Assembly: GCF_009932435.1 (NCBI RefSeq)
Contig: NZ_BJOU01000001.1
Coordinates: forward strand, 1 to 64,000
DNA: 64,000 bases
Direction of reading: 5' to 3'
Origin: Gordonia crocea
GTDB taxonomy: Bacteria > Actinomycetota > Actinomycetes > Mycobacteriales > Mycobacteriaceae
How positions within the stretch are numbered: the first letter of the stretch is position 1; each line of letters opens with the position of its first letter. The notes beneath the pieces were generated by a model, which had not been told where the DNA came from, made no database searches, and saw only the letters and a list, made by a program, of their open reading frames with translations. Positions 44,601 to 53,492 of this stretch are shown here, piece after piece. Both the position numbers and the translations under genes were made by a program.

Positions 44601-45026
44601 GTGCACGGGTACCGACTCTCGTCGCTTCGCGTCCACCACTGCGAAGTGATACGAGCGGGTCAGGTCGTCGACGAGGCACTCGACCCGGTCGCCGCCGGCC
44701 ATCGGCTCGAGCGACGGCGTGAAGTGCCGGGTCGTCGCGCCGGTGACCCGGGCCCAGCGCCAGCCCTGCTCGGCCGGGGCCTGGTCGAGTTGGGCATACA
44801 ACCGCTGGCGCGCCCGGCGCTCGTCATCCATCCACTGCGACGTCCAGTAGCCCGGTTGGGCCGCGGCGATCTCCGCCAACACCGACGATTCCCCCGCGCC
44901 GGTCTCGATGTATTCGGCCACCCGGTCCGGCAGCGATCGGTCACCGTTGTGCCCCACGTTCTGCTTGATCACCGCCGCCGCGGCCTGCGCGAACGACCCA
45001 CCGCGCTTGCGGTTGAACAACCCCAT
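41670..45026 (-). CDS. DUF4132 / MolR-like giant protein (YehI-like)
   Basis: 1118 residues, first gene of the six-gene operon. The size, HEAT-like helical middle (EWLAEFGTADDIEVLDARYH), and the C-terminal region with YRPPNPQARSVDDFTGHLL and RGYERGETGDGG match DUF4132 proteins, which include E. coli YehI and MolR. No catalytic residues are assigned for the family. The start MGLFNRKRGG lies 50 bases from the SnoaL-like gene, where the operon promoter must be. It probably acts as the large scaffold or effector of the MoxR-vWA system. Confidence 0.85.
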   Translation of the reverse strand: MGLFNRKRGGSFAQAAAAVIKQNVGHNGDRSLPDRVAEYIETGAGESSVLAEIAAAQPGYWTSQWMDDERRARQRLYAQLDQAPAEQGWRWARVTGATTRHFTPSLEPMAGGDRVECLVDDLTRSYHFAVVDAKRRESVPVHLATLEAIVEAGGGQRGDVVTAVFRPGRGATTYSTTRTLVRTLPDYPAAVADRGAALGSLALDAPGGLRADILDNLAPVADAALADFAPAVARYLVDGSSTILTAATATARRCPVGPLSAALREIAATAKRGRQLRALDALWQLDAADGDRDWAADIVAGIDSDPARDLTASWAATASIPDPTPPPPPSAPVVIDWSFPVTPEVTAALQTLQRGVNKATSYLKHPYFDDAALADIVRESRTPQPPRRFRGESRYIDSGDLVEAYAATPGVTAANMITVLNRLGQLVTWRGEELHRLAATTLADLRDRTGEPTIAQTIAMLDGLGFNGAAVVAASGWEGCLSGWPDDEVAALVAAHVDKYVAVAENGGQDWWSDSSTTALTLLALAAPLPTGAADAVYRLAFAGPRDRRVNARRALANDPRRHQRVVAALRSSAIDTRVIAAEWLAEFGTADDIEVLDARYHAERTDRGKDAVLTALAALGRSPNHYLNRETLSAQVAKSTAPGPAWLDWEAAPTVRWSGGGEPVDEATLRWLVASTVKAKNPEPSVSLRYYLGLLDAADAERFADWLLDAWCAQENSVADKGMLAICAAACRAHAAPVAEHYIRTYYGWRAAQCKALLAMLGWVDDPSAAQLLLSIATRFRTAGIQKTAGGRVDELAERRGWSSAELADRTVPDAGFVGGELLLDFGPRRFHARIATNGTVALFDDNGARLKSLPAPRISDDETAAAEAKKALSAARRTVKTAVKQATERLYEAMCAERAWSADDWNRYLRGHPIVGILAQRLVWIADDGTAFRPLDDGTLTDVHDDEVTLSAGATVQIASAAVLDGDTVARWATHFDDYDVEPLFGQFAPVYRPPNPQARSVDDFTGHLLGMFALRSAATKRGYERGETGDGGVVFDFQRTFPILGITVTIGFSGAQQQLNDVTVALKQVTFRDSRGSMRLGAVPSALLSAAVADAAAIAALGAYEPDWEDKVDYA

Positions 45027-45076
45027 GGCTCAAACCTAGGCCACCGCGCCGACAGGCGAATGACGGCCGACGACGA

Positions 45077-45565
45077 CTACGCCTCCGGTGCGGCGGCCCC
45101 CAGCAGCAGCCGGGCGCGTTCGTCGCCGGTGAGCGTGCGGGTGGTGCGTTGGGCGATCTGCCACCGCCCGTCGACGCGGGCCAGGTCGAATCGGTTCGCG
45201 CTGGCCCGGGCGACGAGGAACCGGGCGTCGCGGTGGACGACGAGGAGCGATTCGCACACCGCGACCGCGGTGTCGCCGTCGACGCGGATGCGCGCCGGGC
45301 CCAGGAAGTGCGAGGACCCCCGCGCGATCAAACCTTGTTGGGCCTCGGAGGCGACCATGTCCCGGACCTCCTCGCGGCTGCCCATCGACCAGTCCTCGAC
45401 GTCGTACCCGCCGTCGACGGTCCACATCGCGGCGATGGCGTCGGCGTCACCCGCGTCGACGAGCGGCCCGTAGCCCGCGATCAGCTGCCCGATCTCGACC
45501 TGGTCGCGCAAGGCCGCGACCGTGCGTTCCAGCCGGTCGAGCCGTTCGGTCACCGGATCGGTCAC
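45077..45565 (-). CDS. SnoaL/NTF2-like protein
   Basis: 162 residues, GTG start overlapping the oxidoreductase stop (GTGA). An N-terminal coiled helix (ERLDRLERTVAALRDQ) precedes an NTF2-like cone fold: LIAGYGPLVDAGDADAIAAMW, VDGGYDVEDW and a C-terminal RVDGRWQIAQRTTR. Members bind or convert small hydrophobic molecules; catalytic residues vary. Third gene of an SDR, LLM, SnoaL operon, so probably works on the same metabolite. Confidence 0.8.
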   Translation of the reverse strand: MTDPVTERLDRLERTVAALRDQVEIGQLIAGYGPLVDAGDADAIAAMWTVDGGYDVEDWSMGSREEVRDMVASEAQQGLIARGSSHFLGPARIRVDGDTAVAVCESLLVVHRDARFLVARASANRFDLARVDGRWQIAQRTTRTLTGDERARLLLGAAAPEA

Positions 45566-46389
45566 AGTGCCTCCGCAATCTCGTGCAGCGCGGCCAACTG
45601 GTCGCAATAGTGTGCCACGTCGTCGCCGGCGACCTTGCACACCGCGACGGTGGCACCCAGGTCGCGCAGGCGGGCCAACCGGGAGCGCACCCCGTCGGCG
45701 TCGCCGGCCGGGTCCAGCAGCGGCCCCGGCGACAACAGCACCTCGAATCCCGACGGCGCTTCGGCGGCGGCAAGGAACTCGCGCAGCTGCGCCCCGCCCA
45801 ACCCGAACGGCACCCAGCCCGCGCCGAACTCGACCGCACGCCGCAGCGACCGCCGGGTCCGGCCGCCGACCCAGATCGTGGGAGTCGTGGACGTCGCATG
45901 CGGTTCGACGGTGAACCCGTCCACCGATCCGCGTCCCCACCAGGCGCGCAGCTGCGCCAGCCGCTCGTCGGCGACGGCGCCGCGCCCCGCCCAGTCCGCG
46001 CCGAGCAGGTCGAACTCCGGCGCCAACGAGCCCACGCCGACACCCAGCACCAGACGTCCGCCGCTGAGCACGTCGAGCGTCCCGTAGCGCTTGGCGATCG
46101 CCAGCGGCTGGTGATAGCCCAGGACCAACACCGAGGTCGCCAGCCGGATCCGGCGGGTGTGGGCGGCAAGGAAGGACAGCGTCGCGAGCGGGTCCCAATA
46201 GACCCCGCCGCGCTCGGCGGCATCGGCGGCGGGCACCCCGACGTGCTCGGAGCAGGTGAGGTGGTCGTAGCCCAGGTCGTCGGCGGCCTGCGCGACGCGG
46301 ACCAGCTCGTCGGGTCCGGCCGTCAACTCCCACTCGTTGACCAGCCCGGGTTGGGCGGTGACGATCGGCGTCGACAGTCCCAGTCTCAT
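45562..46389 (-). CDS. LLM-class F420-dependent oxidoreductase
   Basis: 275 residues. Luciferase-like TIM-barrel motifs: CSEHVGVP near residue 46, TSVLVLGYHQPLAIAKRYGTLDVLSGGRLVLGVGVG, and PTIWVGGRT. The SGGRL-x-LGVG-x-G block is typical of F420-dependent members in actinobacteria. It takes the position of Rv0044c upstream of ino1 in the M. tuberculosis order. Substrate unknown. It overlaps both operon neighbours by 4 bases. Confidence 0.85.
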   Translation of the reverse strand: MRLGLSTPIVTAQPGLVNEWELTAGPDELVRVAQAADDLGYDHLTCSEHVGVPAADAAERGGVYWDPLATLSFLAAHTRRIRLATSVLVLGYHQPLAIAKRYGTLDVLSGGRLVLGVGVGSLAPEFDLLGADWAGRGAVADERLAQLRAWWGRGSVDGFTVEPHATSTTPTIWVGGRTRRSLRRAVEFGAGWVPFGLGGAQLREFLAAAEAPSGFEVLLSPGPLLDPAGDADGVRSRLARLRDLGATVAVCKVAGDDVAHYCDQLAALHEIAEAL

Positions 46390-47195
46390 CGGCGGTGCGC
46401 TTCAGTCTGGGCCATCAGCTTGCGCATCGCCTGGTCGTTGCGCAGGGCCGTCACGGCCCGGTCGGGGTTGCTGTGCGCCTCCGCGAGCCGCCGGTGGGCC
46501 TCGATGACGTGGATCGGCCCGGAACCCAGCGCGTCGAGGCCCTCGCGCGCCACGTCGTCGGGTTCGGAGACCGTCATCCCCGGCACGTCGAAGCTCAGTC
46601 CGACGCGGGCCATCGCCGGGGTGCGGGTGACGCCGAGGACCAGTTCGACGACGTCGACGTCGTAGTCGCGCAGCTCCAACCAGAGGCTCTCGGCGAACAT
46701 CCGGCCGAAGGCCTTCACCCCCGAGTAGACGGTATGGCGGGTCGAGCCGAGGTATCCCGACAACGACCCGACGAGGAGGATGCCGCCGCGGCGGCGTTCG
46801 CGCATACCCGCGCCGAAGTGGTGCACCAGCGCCATCGGCGTCGTGATGTTGAGGTCGACGACCGCGCCGAAGGCTTCGAGATCACCGTCGAGGAATTCCG
46901 CACTGTGCGAGTTGGCGCCGGCGTTGTGGATGAGCAGGCCCACCTCGACGTCGTCGACGAGCGCCGCGACCTGGTCGGCGGCCGACGGGTCGGCCAAGTC
47001 GGTGGCCAGCACGCGGACCCCCACGCCGTACTCCCGGCACAGTTGCGCGGCCTCCTCGAGCGGTTCGGGTTTGCGCGCCACCAGCGCCAGGTTGATCCCG
47101 GCCTGCGCCAGCCGCAGCGCGAAGCAGCGCCCGACCCCTTCCGAACCGCCGGTGATCACGGCCCACGGCCCGTACTTCGCTGCGTCGAAAGGCAC
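46386..47195 (-). CDS. Short-chain dehydrogenase/reductase
   Basis: 269 residues, classical SDR: TGGSEGVGRCFA cofactor loop (about 15-26), HNAGANS, and the YSGVKAF catalytic pair (Tyr and Lys, ~155-159) preceded by VGSLSGYLG with the catalytic serine. NAD(P)-dependent alcohol or keto substrate. First gene of the SDR-LLM-SnoaL operon. Confidence 0.88.
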   Translation of the reverse strand: MPFDAAKYGPWAVITGGSEGVGRCFALRLAQAGINLALVARKPEPLEEAAQLCREYGVGVRVLATDLADPSAADQVAALVDDVEVGLLIHNAGANSHSAEFLDGDLEAFGAVVDLNITTPMALVHHFGAGMRERRRGGILLVGSLSGYLGSTRHTVYSGVKAFGRMFAESLWLELRDYDVDVVELVLGVTRTPAMARVGLSFDVPGMTVSEPDDVAREGLDALGSGPIHVIEAHRRLAEAHSNPDRAVTALRNDQAMRKLMAQTEAHRR

Positions 47196-47245
47196 TGTTC
47201 GGTTCTAACACAGTCGCCCGCACCCCTGGCCGGGACTGGAAACGA

Positions 47246-47278
47246 CGAGACCCCCGGCCGCACTGGCCGGGAGTCTCG
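47246..47278 (-). terminator. Terminator of ino1
   Basis: CGAGACTCCCGGCC on the minus strand pairs with GGCCGGGGGTCTCG across a 5-base loop, with one mismatch. It starts 37 bases after the ino1 stop. Minus-strand bases that follow are TCGTTT-rich. Confidence 0.7.
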
Positions 47279-47314
47279 GGTGGGCGTGAAGCCCGGGGTT
47301 CGTACTCGGCGTTC

Positions 47315-48409
47315 TTACTCGGCGCCGATGATGAAGGCCTCGAGCTGCTGACGCGCGATGTCGTCGGCGATCTGCTCCGGCGGGCTCTTCATCAGGTAGG
47401 CCGAGGCCGGCAGGATCGGGCCGCCCAGGCCACGGTCCTTGGCGATCTTCGCGGCGCGCACGGCGTCGATGATGATGCCGGCCGAGTTCGGCGAGTCCCA
47501 GACCTCGAGCTTGTACTCCAGGTTCAGCGGGGCGTCACCGAAGGCGCGGCCCTCGAGGCGGACGTAGGCCCACTTGCGGTCGTCGAGCCACTGGACGTAG
47601 TCCGACGGGCCGATGTGCACGTTCTTGTCGTAGACCTTGCCGGCCAGCGGGCCGTCGAGGATCGACGTCACGGCCTGGGTCTTGGACACCTTCTTAGACT
47701 CCAGGCGCTCACGCTCGAGCATGTTCTTGAAGTCCATGTTGCCGCCGACGTTCAGCTGGTAGGTGCGGTCGAGCTCGACGCCGCGGTCCTCGAACAGCTT
47801 GGCCATCACGCGGTGGGTGATGGTCGCGCCGACCTGGCTCTTGATGTCGTCGCCGACGATCGGAACGCCGGCATCGGCGAACTTCTTGGCCCACTCGGGG
47901 TCGGAGGCGATGAACACCGGCAGGGCGTTGACGAACGCGACGTTCGCGTCGATGGCGCACTGGGCGTAGAACTTGTCGGCCTCTTCCGAGCCGACCGGCA
48001 GGTAGGAGACGAGGACGTCGACCTGCGCGTCCTTCAGCGCCTGGACCACGTCGACGCCGGTGCCGTCGGCCTCGGTGATGGTCTCCTTGTAGTACTTGCC
48101 CAGACCGTCGAGGGTGTGGCCGCGCTGGACCGGGACGTTCAGCGGCGGAACGTCAGAGATCTTGATGGTGTTGTTCTCCGACGCGTTGATCGCCTCGGAG
48201 AGGTCGAAGCCGACCTTCTTCGCGTCGACGTCGAACGCGGCGACGAATTCCACGTCACGCACGTGGTACTGACCGAACTTGACGTGCATCAGACCGGGGA
48301 CGGTCGCGTTCTCGTCGGCGTCGCGGTAGTAGTGGACTCCCTGGACCAGGGATGAAGCGCAGTTTCCCACGCCAACAATGGCCACACGCACCTTATTGGG
48401 CTCACCCAT
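47315..48409 (-). CDS. ino1: Inositol-1-phosphate synthase (myo-inositol-3-phosphate synthase)
   Basis: 364 residues, ATG at 48409 after AAGGAGAG. Converts glucose 6-phosphate to inositol phosphate, the first step toward phosphatidylinositol, mycothiol and PIM/LAM glycolipids. [16 protein letters not shown] is the NAD loop; [13 protein letters not shown] and [12 protein letters not shown] are family signatures of actinobacterial Ino1. Length and gene order (PadR regulator overlapping upstream) match M. tuberculosis Rv0046c. Cytosolic. Confidence 0.95.
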   Translation of the reverse strand: MGEPNKVRVAIVGVGNCASSLVQGVHYYRDADENATVPGLMHVKFGQYHVRDVEFVAAFDVDAKKVGFDLSEAINASENNTIKISDVPPLNVPVQRGHTLDGLGKYYKETITEADGTGVDVVQALKDAQVDVLVSYLPVGSEEADKFYAQCAIDANVAFVNALPVFIASDPEWAKKFADAGVPIVGDDIKSQVGATITHRVMAKLFEDRGVELDRTYQLNVGGNMDFKNMLERERLESKKVSKTQAVTSILDGPLAGKVYDKNVHIGPSDYVQWLDDRKWAYVRLEGRAFGDAPLNLEYKLEVWDSPNSAGIIIDAVRAAKIAKDRGLGGPILPASAYLMKSPPEQIADDIARQQLEAFIIGAE

Positions 48410-49001
48410 GGTCGGGCTCTCCTTTTCTTCTCGACGACGCAGCTTTCTTCGCCGTCGTTGTCTTACTTGTGGATTCATCGGCGTCAGAGGCTTCTGCCGC
48501 GATGAGTTCGTTGAGCCAGCGGACTTCGCGTTCGCTGGACTCCAGGCTCAGCTCGTGGAGCTGCCGGGTGTAGCGGTCGTCGGCCCGGTTGGACCGGCCG
48601 AGCATGTCGCGCAGCCCTTCCCGCCGTTCCTCGACCTGCCGCCGGCGGCCCTCGAGAATGCGCATCCGCGCCACAGCCGGGGTGCGGCTGAAGAACGCCA
48701 GATGCACACCGAAGCCGTCGTCGGTGTAATTCTGCGGACCGGTGTCGGCGACCAGTTCGTTGAAACGAACCTTGCCGGCCTCGGTCAACTCGTAGACCCG
48801 ACGACCGCGACGCACCTTCGTGCCGTCGGGAGTCGTGTCTTCGACGATCAATCCATCGGCCTGCATCCGGCGCAGCGTGGGGTAGAGCGAACCGTACGAA
48901 AACGCCCGGAACGCACCCAGCAGGCCGGTGAGCCGCTTGCGCAGCTCGTACCCGTGCATCGGCGATTCGAGCAAGAGTCCGAGGATTGCCAGTTCGAGCA
49001 C
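48402..49001 (-). CDS. PadR-family transcriptional regulator
   Basis: 199 residues. Winged helix: [23 protein letters not shown] at the start, [19 protein letters not shown] as the recognition part, then [12 protein letters not shown]-terminal dimer helix and a Lys-rich tail follow. Overlaps ino1 by 8 bases and so is co-transcribed, as in Rv0047c-Rv0046c. It probably represses its own operon; an inverted repeat of PadR type lies 82 bases upstream of its start. Confidence 0.88.
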   Translation of the reverse strand: MLELAILGLLLESPMHGYELRKRLTGLLGAFRAFSYGSLYPTLRRMQADGLIVEDTTPDGTKVRRGRRVYELTEAGKVRFNELVADTGPQNYTDDGFGVHLAFFSRTPAVARMRILEGRRRQVEERREGLRDMLGRSNRADDRYTRQLHELSLESSEREVRWLNELIAAEASDADESTSKTTTAKKAASSRRKGEPDHG

Positions 49002-49082
49002 ACCCTCTCCCTTCCTCTAGGCCGCACGAAACCGTGCGGTCGCGCCTATCACGATGAGCCATCAGATCGATGCTGCATTCAA

Positions 49083-49101
49083 ATGTATCGCACCGATATA
49101 T
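49083..49101. promoter_or_regulatory. Candidate PadR operator
   Basis: ATGTATCG-CAC-CGATATAT, 7 of 8 arm positions paired, between the divergent PadR and DUF5318 genes. AT-rich against its surroundings. PadR-family sites are commonly ATGTAT/ATACAT-like; the match and position support it. Confidence 0.5.
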
Positions 49102-49172
49102 TCGGATGCCACTCCGGTGGGGAGGATCACCCCGACCCTCACCGACCTCCCCGCAGCCGAGAGGCACGCGGG

Positions 49173-49178
49173 TAGTCT
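49173..49178 (+). promoter_or_regulatory. -10 element for leaderless DUF5318 transcript
   Basis: TAGTCT ends 7 bases before the ATG at 49186, with no ribosome site between. This spacing is typical of actinobacterial leaderless genes, where transcription starts at the first base of the start codon. Confidence 0.5.
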
Positions 49179-49185
49179 CGTCCCC

Positions 49186-49617
49186 ATGGCAGCACCCAGC
49201 CCGGACCCGGCCACGTGGGGGGAGGCGGCGGCCCGACAGGTCGTCGACTACTCCCTGCGCCGCCGCGCGCGGCTGGCCGAGGTCAACTCGGGCCGGATCG
49301 GCATCGGCGAGGTGTGCGACGCCAATCCCTATCTCCTCACCGCCGCCGAGTTCCACGGCGCCCCGTCGGACATCTCCTGTCCGATTTGCCGCAAGGAGAA
49401 CCTGACGCTGGTGTCCTGGGTTTTCGGGGACCGGCTCGGACAGGCGTCGGGGTCGGCGCGCTCGGCCGCCGAACTGGAGCAGCTCGCCCGCAAACACACC
49501 GATTTCTCGGTGCACGTCGTCGAGGTGTGCCGCAGCTGCCATTGGAACCATTTGGTCCGCTCCTACGTTTCCGGCCTGAAATCGCAGCCGACGCGAACGC
49601 GTAAAATGGCTAAGTGA
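49186..49617 (+). CDS. DUF5318 protein
   Basis: 143 residues. Conserved block QVVDYSLRRRARLAEVNSGRIG, then two CxxC pairs (CPIC, CRSC) that should bind one zinc. Same place as Rv0049 upstream of ponA in M. tuberculosis. Function unknown; conserved across Mycobacteriales. The ATG at 49186 is preferred because a -10 element sits 7 bases away and the family block follows. Confidence 0.85.
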   Translation: MAAPSPDPATWGEAAARQVVDYSLRRRARLAEVNSGRIGIGEVCDANPYLLTAAEFHGAPSDISCPICRKENLTLVSWVFGDRLGQASGSARSAAELEQLARKHTDFSVHVVEVCRSCHWNHLVRSYVSGLKSQPTRTRKMAK

Positions 49618-49685
49618 TCCTTGCGCCGACCGCGGCCTGTCATAGATTCGACAGTGCGCCGCGCGGCACACCGAAAGGCGACTAG

Positions 49686-51926
49686 ATGACCAGCTCCACC
49701 GGTTCACCGAAGGGCGGAACCCCCAGCTCAAGCGGCAAATCGGGCTCGGCGGCCAGCAAGTCGTTGGCGACTGCCCGCCAGCATGCGACCGAGACCAAGC
49801 AGAAGCGCATCGCCTGGGGCGTGGGCCTCGTCGGAGCCGCGCTGCCGATCATCGCCGTCGTCGGAATTTTGGCGTTTCTGATCACCTACATCTTCGCCCA
49901 CGTGCCGGCTTCGGGTGAGATCAAGCACAACCAGGTCGCCAACATTCTCTACTCCAACGGCCAGGTGATGACCAAGGTCATCCCACCGGAGGGCAACCGC
50001 ACCGACGTCAAGATCAGCGAGATCCCCAAGTCGTTGCAGGACGCCGTGATCGCCGCCGAGGACCGCGAGTTCCGTAGCAACTCCGGCTTCTCCGTGCGCG
50101 GCCTGGGCCGTGCCGTCGTCGGGCGCCTCACCAATCGCGAGGACGCCGGCGGTGGCTCGACCATCACCCAGCAGTACGTGAAGAACGCCCTCGTCGGCGA
50201 CGAGCACTCGTACAAACGCAAGTTCACCGAGTTGGCCATCGCCACCAAGATGAGCAACGAGTGGACCAAAGACGACATCATGGCCGCGTACCTGAACACC
50301 ATCTACTTCGGCCGCGGCGCCTACGGTGTGTCTGCGGCGGCGCAGGCCTACTTCCGCAAGCCGGTGTCCAAGCTGACGACGGCGGAGTCGGCGGTGCTGG
50401 CCGCGTCGATCCGGTCGCCCTCCAACTACGACCCCGAGACCAACCGAGAAGCCGCCGAGGCGCGCTGGCACTACGTCCTCAACGGCATGGAGGCCATTGG
50501 TGTGCTGACCGCCGCCGACCGGGCCAAAATGGTCTACCCGAAGGTCGTGAAGTACAACGAGGGCGGCGCGACGCAGGACGACGGTCCGATGGGCCTGGTG
50601 CGCCGCCAGGTGCTCAACGAGCTCGGCGAGCTCAACATCACCGAGCAGCAGGTCCGCACCGAGGGTCTGAAGATCACCACGACGATCGACAAGCAGACCC
50701 AGAAGTCGCTGGTCGACGCGGCCAACTCCAAGCTCGCCGACTACCCGAAGACGACGCGCACCGGGATCGTCTCGATCGATCCCGCGACCGGCGGCGTTCG
50801 CGGTTACTACGGCGGCAAGGACGGCCAGGGCTGGGACTACGCGAACGCCGGCCTGCAGACCGGGTCGTCGTTCAAGGTGTTCGCGCTGGTCGCCGCGCTC
50901 GAGCAGGGCATCCCGCTGTCGAAGATCTACAGCTCGGCGCCGTATGAGGGCACCGGCGGACTGAAGGTCACCAACTCCGACGGCGAGTCCTGCGGCTCGT
51001 GCAACCTGGCGACGGCGATGAAGATGTCGCTCAACACCGTCTACTACCGGCTGATGATGGACCTCAACGGGCAGGCCCAGGCCGTCGCGGACGCGGCGCA
51101 CAAGGCCGGTGTCGCGGAGAGCTTCGGCGACATCCCCCACACGCTGCAGGAGAAAAACGGCGGCACCGAGGGCGGCGTCGTCCTCGGCCAGTACGCCTCC
51201 CGCGTCTTCGACATGGCGTCGGCCTATGCCACGCTCGCCGCGTCGGGCATCTACCGCAAGCCGCACTTCGTCACGAAGGTGGAGAACAACGACGGCGTGG
51301 TGCTGTTCAACCGCAAGCCCGACGCCGGCAAGCGCGTTTTCGAGGCCAAGGTCGCCGACAACGTGACCGCCGCCCTCGCGCCGATCCCCGCCTACTCCAA
51401 CGGCAACAGCCTGAGCGACCCGACGCTGGGCTCGCGCCCGTCGGCCGCCAAGACCGGCACCGCGCAGCTCGGCGACACCGGCCAGAACAAGGACGCGTGG
51501 ATGGTCGGGTACACCCCGCAGCTCTCGACCGCGGTCTGGGTCGGCACCGACAAGGGCACCGCGCTGAAGACCCCGTGGGGCGGCCCGGTGTACGGCTCGG
51601 GTCTGCCGGCGCAGATCTGGAAGGCCGCGATGGACGGTGCGCTGGAGGGCAAGGAGATCAAGAATCTCCCGACGCCCGAGGCCGTCGGCGGTCAAGCCGG
51701 CGTTCCGTACGAGGCGCCCCCGGCACCGAAGTACACGCCCCGGTCGCGCGACGATGACGACAATGAGCGGCCGCGCCTGCCCGGCGAGGGCGATGACGGT
51801 CGGATCACCATCGCCCCGGGCATCACCCTGCCGGCGCCCGGTGGTCGTCCCCCGCGCCAGCGCCAGCAGCAGCGACGCCAGCAGCAACCGCAGCGGCGTC
51901 CTCGCAGTTACCGCGACGACTACTGA
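49686..51926 (+). CDS. ponA: Class A penicillin-binding protein (PBP1)
   Basis: 746 residues. Disordered cytoplasmic start (1-40), one membrane segment (about 43-70), a GT51 glycosyltransferase domain with AAEDREFRSNSGF (Glu125) and GGGSTITQQYVKNAL, then a transpeptidase domain with SSFK (Ser394, Lys397), SLN in MKMSLNTVYY, and KTGT (Lys589). It polymerises and crosslinks peptidoglycan outside the membrane. The C-terminal ~60 residues are Pro/Arg/Gln-rich. Gene order matches Rv0050 (ponA1). Confidence 0.93.
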   Translation: MTSSTGSPKGGTPSSSGKSGSAASKSLATARQHATETKQKRIAWGVGLVGAALPIIAVVGILAFLITYIFAHVPASGEIKHNQVANILYSNGQVMTKVIPPEGNRTDVKISEIPKSLQDAVIAAEDREFRSNSGFSVRGLGRAVVGRLTNREDAGGGSTITQQYVKNALVGDEHSYKRKFTELAIATKMSNEWTKDDIMAAYLNTIYFGRGAYGVSAAAQAYFRKPVSKLTTAESAVLAASIRSPSNYDPETNREAAEARWHYVLNGMEAIGVLTAADRAKMVYPKVVKYNEGGATQDDGPMGLVRRQVLNELGELNITEQQVRTEGLKITTTIDKQTQKSLVDAANSKLADYPKTTRTGIVSIDPATGGVRGYYGGKDGQGWDYANAGLQTGSSFKVFALVAALEQGIPLSKIYSSAPYEGTGGLKVTNSDGESCGSCNLATAMKMSLNTVYYRLMMDLNGQAQAVADAAHKAGVAESFGDIPHTLQEKNGGTEGGVVLGQYASRVFDMASAYATLAASGIYRKPHFVTKVENNDGVVLFNRKPDAGKRVFEAKVADNVTAALAPIPAYSNGNSLSDPTLGSRPSAAKTGTAQLGDTGQNKDAWMVGYTPQLSTAVWVGTDKGTALKTPWGGPVYGSGLPAQIWKAAMDGALEGKEIKNLPTPEAVGGQAGVPYEAPPAPKYTPRSRDDDDNERPRLPGEGDDGRITIAPGITLPAPGGRPPRQRQQQRRQQQPQRRPRSYRDDY

Positions 51927-51944
51927 CACGGGCTCGGGGGTCAC

Positions 51945-53456
51945 GTGAACTCACCCGTGCCGTTGGCACCCGACCACGACAAGTCGGTACGACGGTGGTC
52001 ACCGTCGATCGACGACCCACTCGTCGCCCCCGGCTCGGCCCGGATCGGCGGGCCCGTGGGGCGCCATGCCGCCATCGGCCGGTCGCGGATGTCGGCGCTG
52101 CGGGTGCTGTTCGCCCTCGCCCTACTCGGGCTGGCGCTCGGATGGTCGGGTAAGACCGCCTGCCTTCAGGAGACCCCGGCAAAGCCGTCCGCCGCGGGCG
52201 GCTCCACGTCGGCCACCGACCCCAAGTACCGGTCCGCCGACGACGGCAAGCGCCTCAACTGGGACAACCAGCGCGAGTGGTATTCGCTGTGTTTCACCCG
52301 AATCCCGCCGACCTATACCCGCAAACATCTCGCCGACGGGCTGCCGTACTGGACGTCGTGGCAGGAGCATGCCGACGGCAAGACCAGCACCCACCGCCTC
52401 GAGGACCCGGTGGGGATCGGCTTCTTCGCGTACGGCGCGGCCTGGTTGACCGGTGAGTGGCAGGGGCTGCACGAGCGCTGGGGCGTGCCGTCGGCGATCA
52501 GCCCCGTCGTCTTCTTCACCATCGTCGCGATCGTGCTGGCCCTGTGTTGGCTGGTGACGATCTGGGCGCTGGTCAAGATTTCCGACGAGCGGCGCTGGTT
52601 CGTCTGGGTTGCCGCGCTGTCCCCGGTGATCGTCGTGCACGCATTCACCTCGTTCGACCTGTTGACCGTGATGCTGGTGATGACCGGCCTGCTCGCCTGG
52701 GACCGGCGGCGGTGGTGGCCGGCGGGCATCCTGTTCGGCCTGGCGTGCACAACGGCGATGTGGCCGCTGCTGGTCTTGTTCGCCATCGTGTTGACCTGGA
52801 TCGCCGGGAGCGCGGTGTCCCGCGACGGCCTGCTGCGGACCTTCGTCGCCACCTTCGCGACCTGGCTGGTGGTCAACCTGGTCCCGATGTTCGGGGCGAC
52901 TGACGGCTGGGCGCTCTACTGGCGGTTCTGGACCGCGCGCGCCCCCGAACCCGACAGCGTTTACGGCGCGCTGGCCATCCTGACGAAGATCAACCTGAAC
53001 GTGACCGTGGTCAACATCATTTCCTTGGTGTTGGTCCTTGCGGTCGTCGCGACGATCACCGCGCTGGTGATCCGCGCCCCCCGCCCGTTCACCGTGTACG
53101 AGGTGGCATTCCTGCTGCTTGCCGGGGTGCTGATCGTCGCCAAGGCGTGGAGCCCGCAGAGCGCGCTGTGGCTGGTCCCGCTGGCCGTGTTGGCGGTGCG
53201 GTCGAGCCGCGTCCTGATGGCCTGGATGCTCGTCGAGGCGTTGACCTGGGTGCCGCGCGCCGGGGTGTTCCTCGCCGCCGACCACCATTGGCTCCCGCCG
53301 CAGTTCTACCCGTTGGCGGTGGTCATCCGGATCATCGCAGTGGTCGGCGTGTGCCTGCACATTGTGTGGGAGCACTATGACGAGCCGGCGGAGCTCGACG
53401 AGCCGCTGCCGCCTCATATGGGCCGCTCCCCCTCCCAGGTCGCCTCGGCAAGCTGA
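51945..53456 (+). CDS. Polytopic membrane protein, GT-C / GT87-like
   Basis: 503 residues, GTG start 18 bases after ponA. The first ~45 residues are soluble; an inner ATG at 52089 just before the first membrane segment is an alternative. About ten hydrophobic segments follow. The loop YSLCFTRIPPTYTRKHLADGLPYW and the context after ponA match Rv0051, considered a GT-C-type (DUF2029/GT87) polyprenyl-linked sugar transferase. Acts at the outer face of the plasma membrane; the sugar is unknown. Confidence 0.8.
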   Translation: MNSPVPLAPDHDKSVRRWSPSIDDPLVAPGSARIGGPVGRHAAIGRSRMSALRVLFALALLGLALGWSGKTACLQETPAKPSAAGGSTSATDPKYRSADDGKRLNWDNQREWYSLCFTRIPPTYTRKHLADGLPYWTSWQEHADGKTSTHRLEDPVGIGFFAYGAAWLTGEWQGLHERWGVPSAISPVVFFTIVAIVLALCWLVTIWALVKISDERRWFVWVAALSPVIVVHAFTSFDLLTVMLVMTGLLAWDRRRWWPAGILFGLACTTAMWPLLVLFAIVLTWIAGSAVSRDGLLRTFVATFATWLVVNLVPMFGATDGWALYWRFWTARAPEPDSVYGALAILTKINLNVTVVNIISLVLVLAVVATITALVIRAPRPFTVYEVAFLLLAGVLIVAKAWSPQSALWLVPLAVLAVRSSRVLMAWMLVEALTWVPRAGVFLAADHHWLPPQFYPLAVVIRIIAVVGVCLHIVWEHYDEPAELDEPLPPHMGRSPSQVASAS

Positions 53457-53492
53457 GGGAACCATCCAGCCGGTTCCGTGCGTCCAAGGGAC

